Positions 6,698 to 7,694 of a DNA stretch of 7,694 bases are shown here, piece by piece. A model generated the notes under the pieces. The model worked only from the letters and a program-made list of their open reading frames with translations. It was not told where the DNA came from and made no database searches. Made by a program: the position numbers and the translations under genes. This DNA is from Paracoccaceae bacterium (GTDB lineage: Bacteria > Pseudomonadota > Alphaproteobacteria > Rhodobacterales > Rhodobacteraceae): contig DNSZ01000237.1 in assembly GCA_003500165.1 (NCBI GenBank), positions 1 through 7,694 on the forward strand, written 5' to 3'. Numbering within the stretch: the stretch's first letter is position 1; each line of letters begins with the position of its first letter.

Positions 6698-7371
6698 AAC
6701 CGGCGACCGCCCTTGCCGCCCTCGAGGCGCATGGCGATCCGGCACGGGCCCGGGGCATGGCGGCCTATCACAAGACGCCGCGGCGCTATTTCGGCACGCC
6801 GGTGCCCGATATCGCGGTGCTGGCGCGCGGCTGGCAGCATTTGCCGCCCGAGGACCAGATCGCCCTGGCCGAGGCGCTGTGGGCGAGCGACATCCATGAG
6901 GCGCGGATTGCGGCCGCGAAACTGTTCGAGCGGCGGCGCGTCCCGGCCGAGGCGGCGGTGTGGCGCGTGATCCGCGGCTGGGTGCCCGATTTCGACGGCT
7001 GGGCGATTGCCGACCATGTCTGCAAGGCGGGCAGCCTGCGGCTGTTGGCCGATCCCGCCCGGATCGACACGGTCGCCGGCTGGACCGAAAGCGCCTCGAT
7101 CTGGACCCGACGCGCGGCGCTTGTCATCACCCTGCCCTGGGCGCGGGTCGCCGACCCGCTGCCCTTCGATACCGCCACGCGCGAGCGGGTGCTGGGCTGG
7201 GCGGCCGGCTATCTGGACGAAAACGACTGGTTCATCCACAAGGCGGTGGGCTGGTGGTTGCGCGACTTGTCCAAACGCGACCCCGACCGGGTGCGCGATT
7301 TTCTGGCCCGCCACGGCGCCGCCATGCGGCCTTTCGCCCGGCGCGAGGCGGAAAAGTACCTGGCCGGCTGA
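6694..7371 (+). CDS. AlkD-like DNA alkylation repair protein
   Basis: A 225-residue protein of the AlkC/AlkD-type HEAT-like repeat DNA glycosylase family, which removes bulky or charged N3/N7 alkylpurines without flipping the base. Recognition rests on family pattern: an Ala/Leu-rich all-helical chain, W103 and D107 spaced four apart in FDGWAIADHVCKAG (matching the Trp/Asp pair of characterised AlkD), WTRRAAL at 137-143, and DWFIHKAVGWWLRDLSK at 178-194 with Trp187/188, the conserved DNA-facing Trp segment. Thus the key residues appear present, but the residue equivalence is from memory. The ATG overlaps the glmS stop as ATGA, with a poor SD (GGTGA at 6682-6686, 7 bases away), so translation is probably coupled to glmS. 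It is the last gene of the rightward operon, 90 bp before a converging gene. No signal peptide or membrane segment was seen. It could instead act on other damage or be structural only. Confidence 0.85.
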   Translation: MKPATALAALEAHGDPARARGMAAYHKTPRRYFGTPVPDIAVLARGWQHLPPEDQIALAEALWASDIHEARIAAAKLFERRRVPAEAAVWRVIRGWVPDFDGWAIADHVCKAGSLRLLADPARIDTVAGWTESASIWTRRAALVITLPWARVADPLPFDTATRERVLGWAAGYLDENDWFIHKAVGWWLRDLSKRDPDRVRDFLARHGAAMRPFARREAEKYLAG

Positions 7372-7461
7372 CGCGGCACCGGAACGGCCCGGGACTGGCC
7401 GGCGATCGTCTGGGCGGGTGAGCCTGGCACGGCCCGGTTGCCAAAGCCCTACCATACGCAA
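7372..7461. other. Convergent intergenic gap with no recognisable element
   Basis: Ninety bases between the AlkD-like gene and the leftward pilin-like gene. I looked for a terminator for either strand and found only short GC pairings without a T-run. A 9-bp direct repeat ACGGCCCGG occurs at 7384-7392 and 7429-7437. The last 20 bases before 7462 are noticeably less GC-rich than the surroundings. Confidence 0.4.
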
Positions 7462-7694
7462 TCACCTGAAAAAGAGGCTGAAAGCCAGACAATCGTCGGG
7501 ACTGGTCCGCTCGCACAAGGCCCGGATCTCCGACCCATATGCCGTCAGCTGCTGGATCGTGTTCCGGGTCATCGCGGCCGTGCTCGCCTGCTGATAGAAC
7601 ACCAGGCCGCCGATGATCACGCCAAGCGCGACGGCGATGAACAAAACGGCCCCGATCAGCGTGACACCGCGCCGGCGGACGCCAAAGGTCAGAT
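7462..7694 (-). CDS. Type IV prepilin-like protein, 5' end outside window, short or truncated
   Basis: The minus-strand frame is open from the right edge to TGA at 7462-7464, with 76 residues visible. It starts LTFGVRRRGVTLIGAV, which resembles a prepilin signal: basic residues RRR, then Gly as the prepilin peptidase cleavage point, then a hydrophobic helix of about 22 residues (VTLIGAVLFIAVALGVIIGG) and FYQQAST. That is the class III signal of type IV pilins and pseudopilins, which are held in the inner membrane before assembly. Two features are odd. Mature position 5 is Gly, where Glu is nearly invariant. Only about 45 residues follow the helix, ending with two Cys seven residues apart and SLFFR, whereas pilins usually have about 100 or more. 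It may be a decayed 3'-truncated pilin or an atypical mini-pilin. A TTG inside the helix (7644) could be called as a start, but the frame clearly continues upstream. Confidence 0.6.
   Translation of the reverse strand, partial: LTFGVRRRGVTLIGAVLFIAVALGVIIGGLVFYQQASTAAMTRNTIQQLTAYGSEIRALCERTSPDDCLAFSLFFR

Noticed and set aside
7384..7437. Direct repeat ACGGCCCGG (7384-7392 and 7429-7437) as a mobile element or attachment site trace
   Set aside because: Nine GC-rich bases recur easily by chance here, and no integrase, transposase or terminal inverted repeat is near.
6658..7461. 267-codon minus-strand open frame opposite the AlkD-like gene
   Set aside because: Overlaps a gene with clear family motifs on the other strand; composition is that of a shadow frame.
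7462..7644. 60-codon gene starting at TTG 7644
   Set aside because: The TTG lies inside the hydrophobic helix; the frame continues upstream with a proper prepilin leader to the window edge.

Overview
This is an ordinary-looking chromosomal housekeeping window from a GC-rich bacterium. Protein style (FabG, AcpP, FabF and GlmS sequence patterns), the high GC content judged by eye, and the gene neighbourhood suggest an alphaproteobacterium, probably Rhodobacterales. That placement is an inference from remembered family patterns, not from a search. No rRNA, tRNA, CRISPR array, insertion sequence or phage gene is visible.

Left part, minus strand (1-3371): a type II fatty acid synthesis cluster read right to left as fabD, fabG, acpP, fabF. 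FabD loads malonyl groups onto AcpP, FabF elongates and FabG reduces the beta-keto product; AcpP carries the chain throughout. fabD and fabG overlap by 4 bases with a perfect Shine-Dalgarno for fabG. A 186-bp gap before acpP holds a good sigma-70-type promoter with an extended -10 element, so acpP/fabF can be made independently of fabD/fabG. The 93-bp acpP-fabF gap contains a strong 10-bp hairpin. fabF runs off the left edge, lacking only about 25-30 C-terminal residues. fabH is not next to fabD.

Middle (3372-3527): a 156-bp divergent intergenic region with plausible back-to-back promoters and a 6-bp inverted repeat between them.

Right part, plus strand (3528-7371): glmU, glmS and an AlkD-like DNA alkylation repair gene, packed with 1-nt and 4-nt overlaps. 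GlmS makes glucosamine-6-phosphate, and GlmU acetylates and uridylates glucosamine-1-phosphate to give UDP-GlcNAc, the precursor of peptidoglycan and lipid A. The AlkD-like gene is a functional outsider that appears translationally coupled to glmS. The divergent layout puts lipid supply and amino-sugar supply, both needed for lipid A, on either side of one control region.

Right edge (7462-7694, minus strand): the 3' part of a type IV prepilin-like gene with an unusually short region after its hydrophobic helix and Gly where Glu is expected at mature position 5. It may be a remnant or an atypical mini-pilin. The 90 bp between it and the AlkD-like gene show no gene and no convincing terminator.

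I found no clearly new system. The points most worth a second look are the odd pilin-like gene, the glmS-alkD coupling, the acpP-fabF hairpin and the divergent control region.
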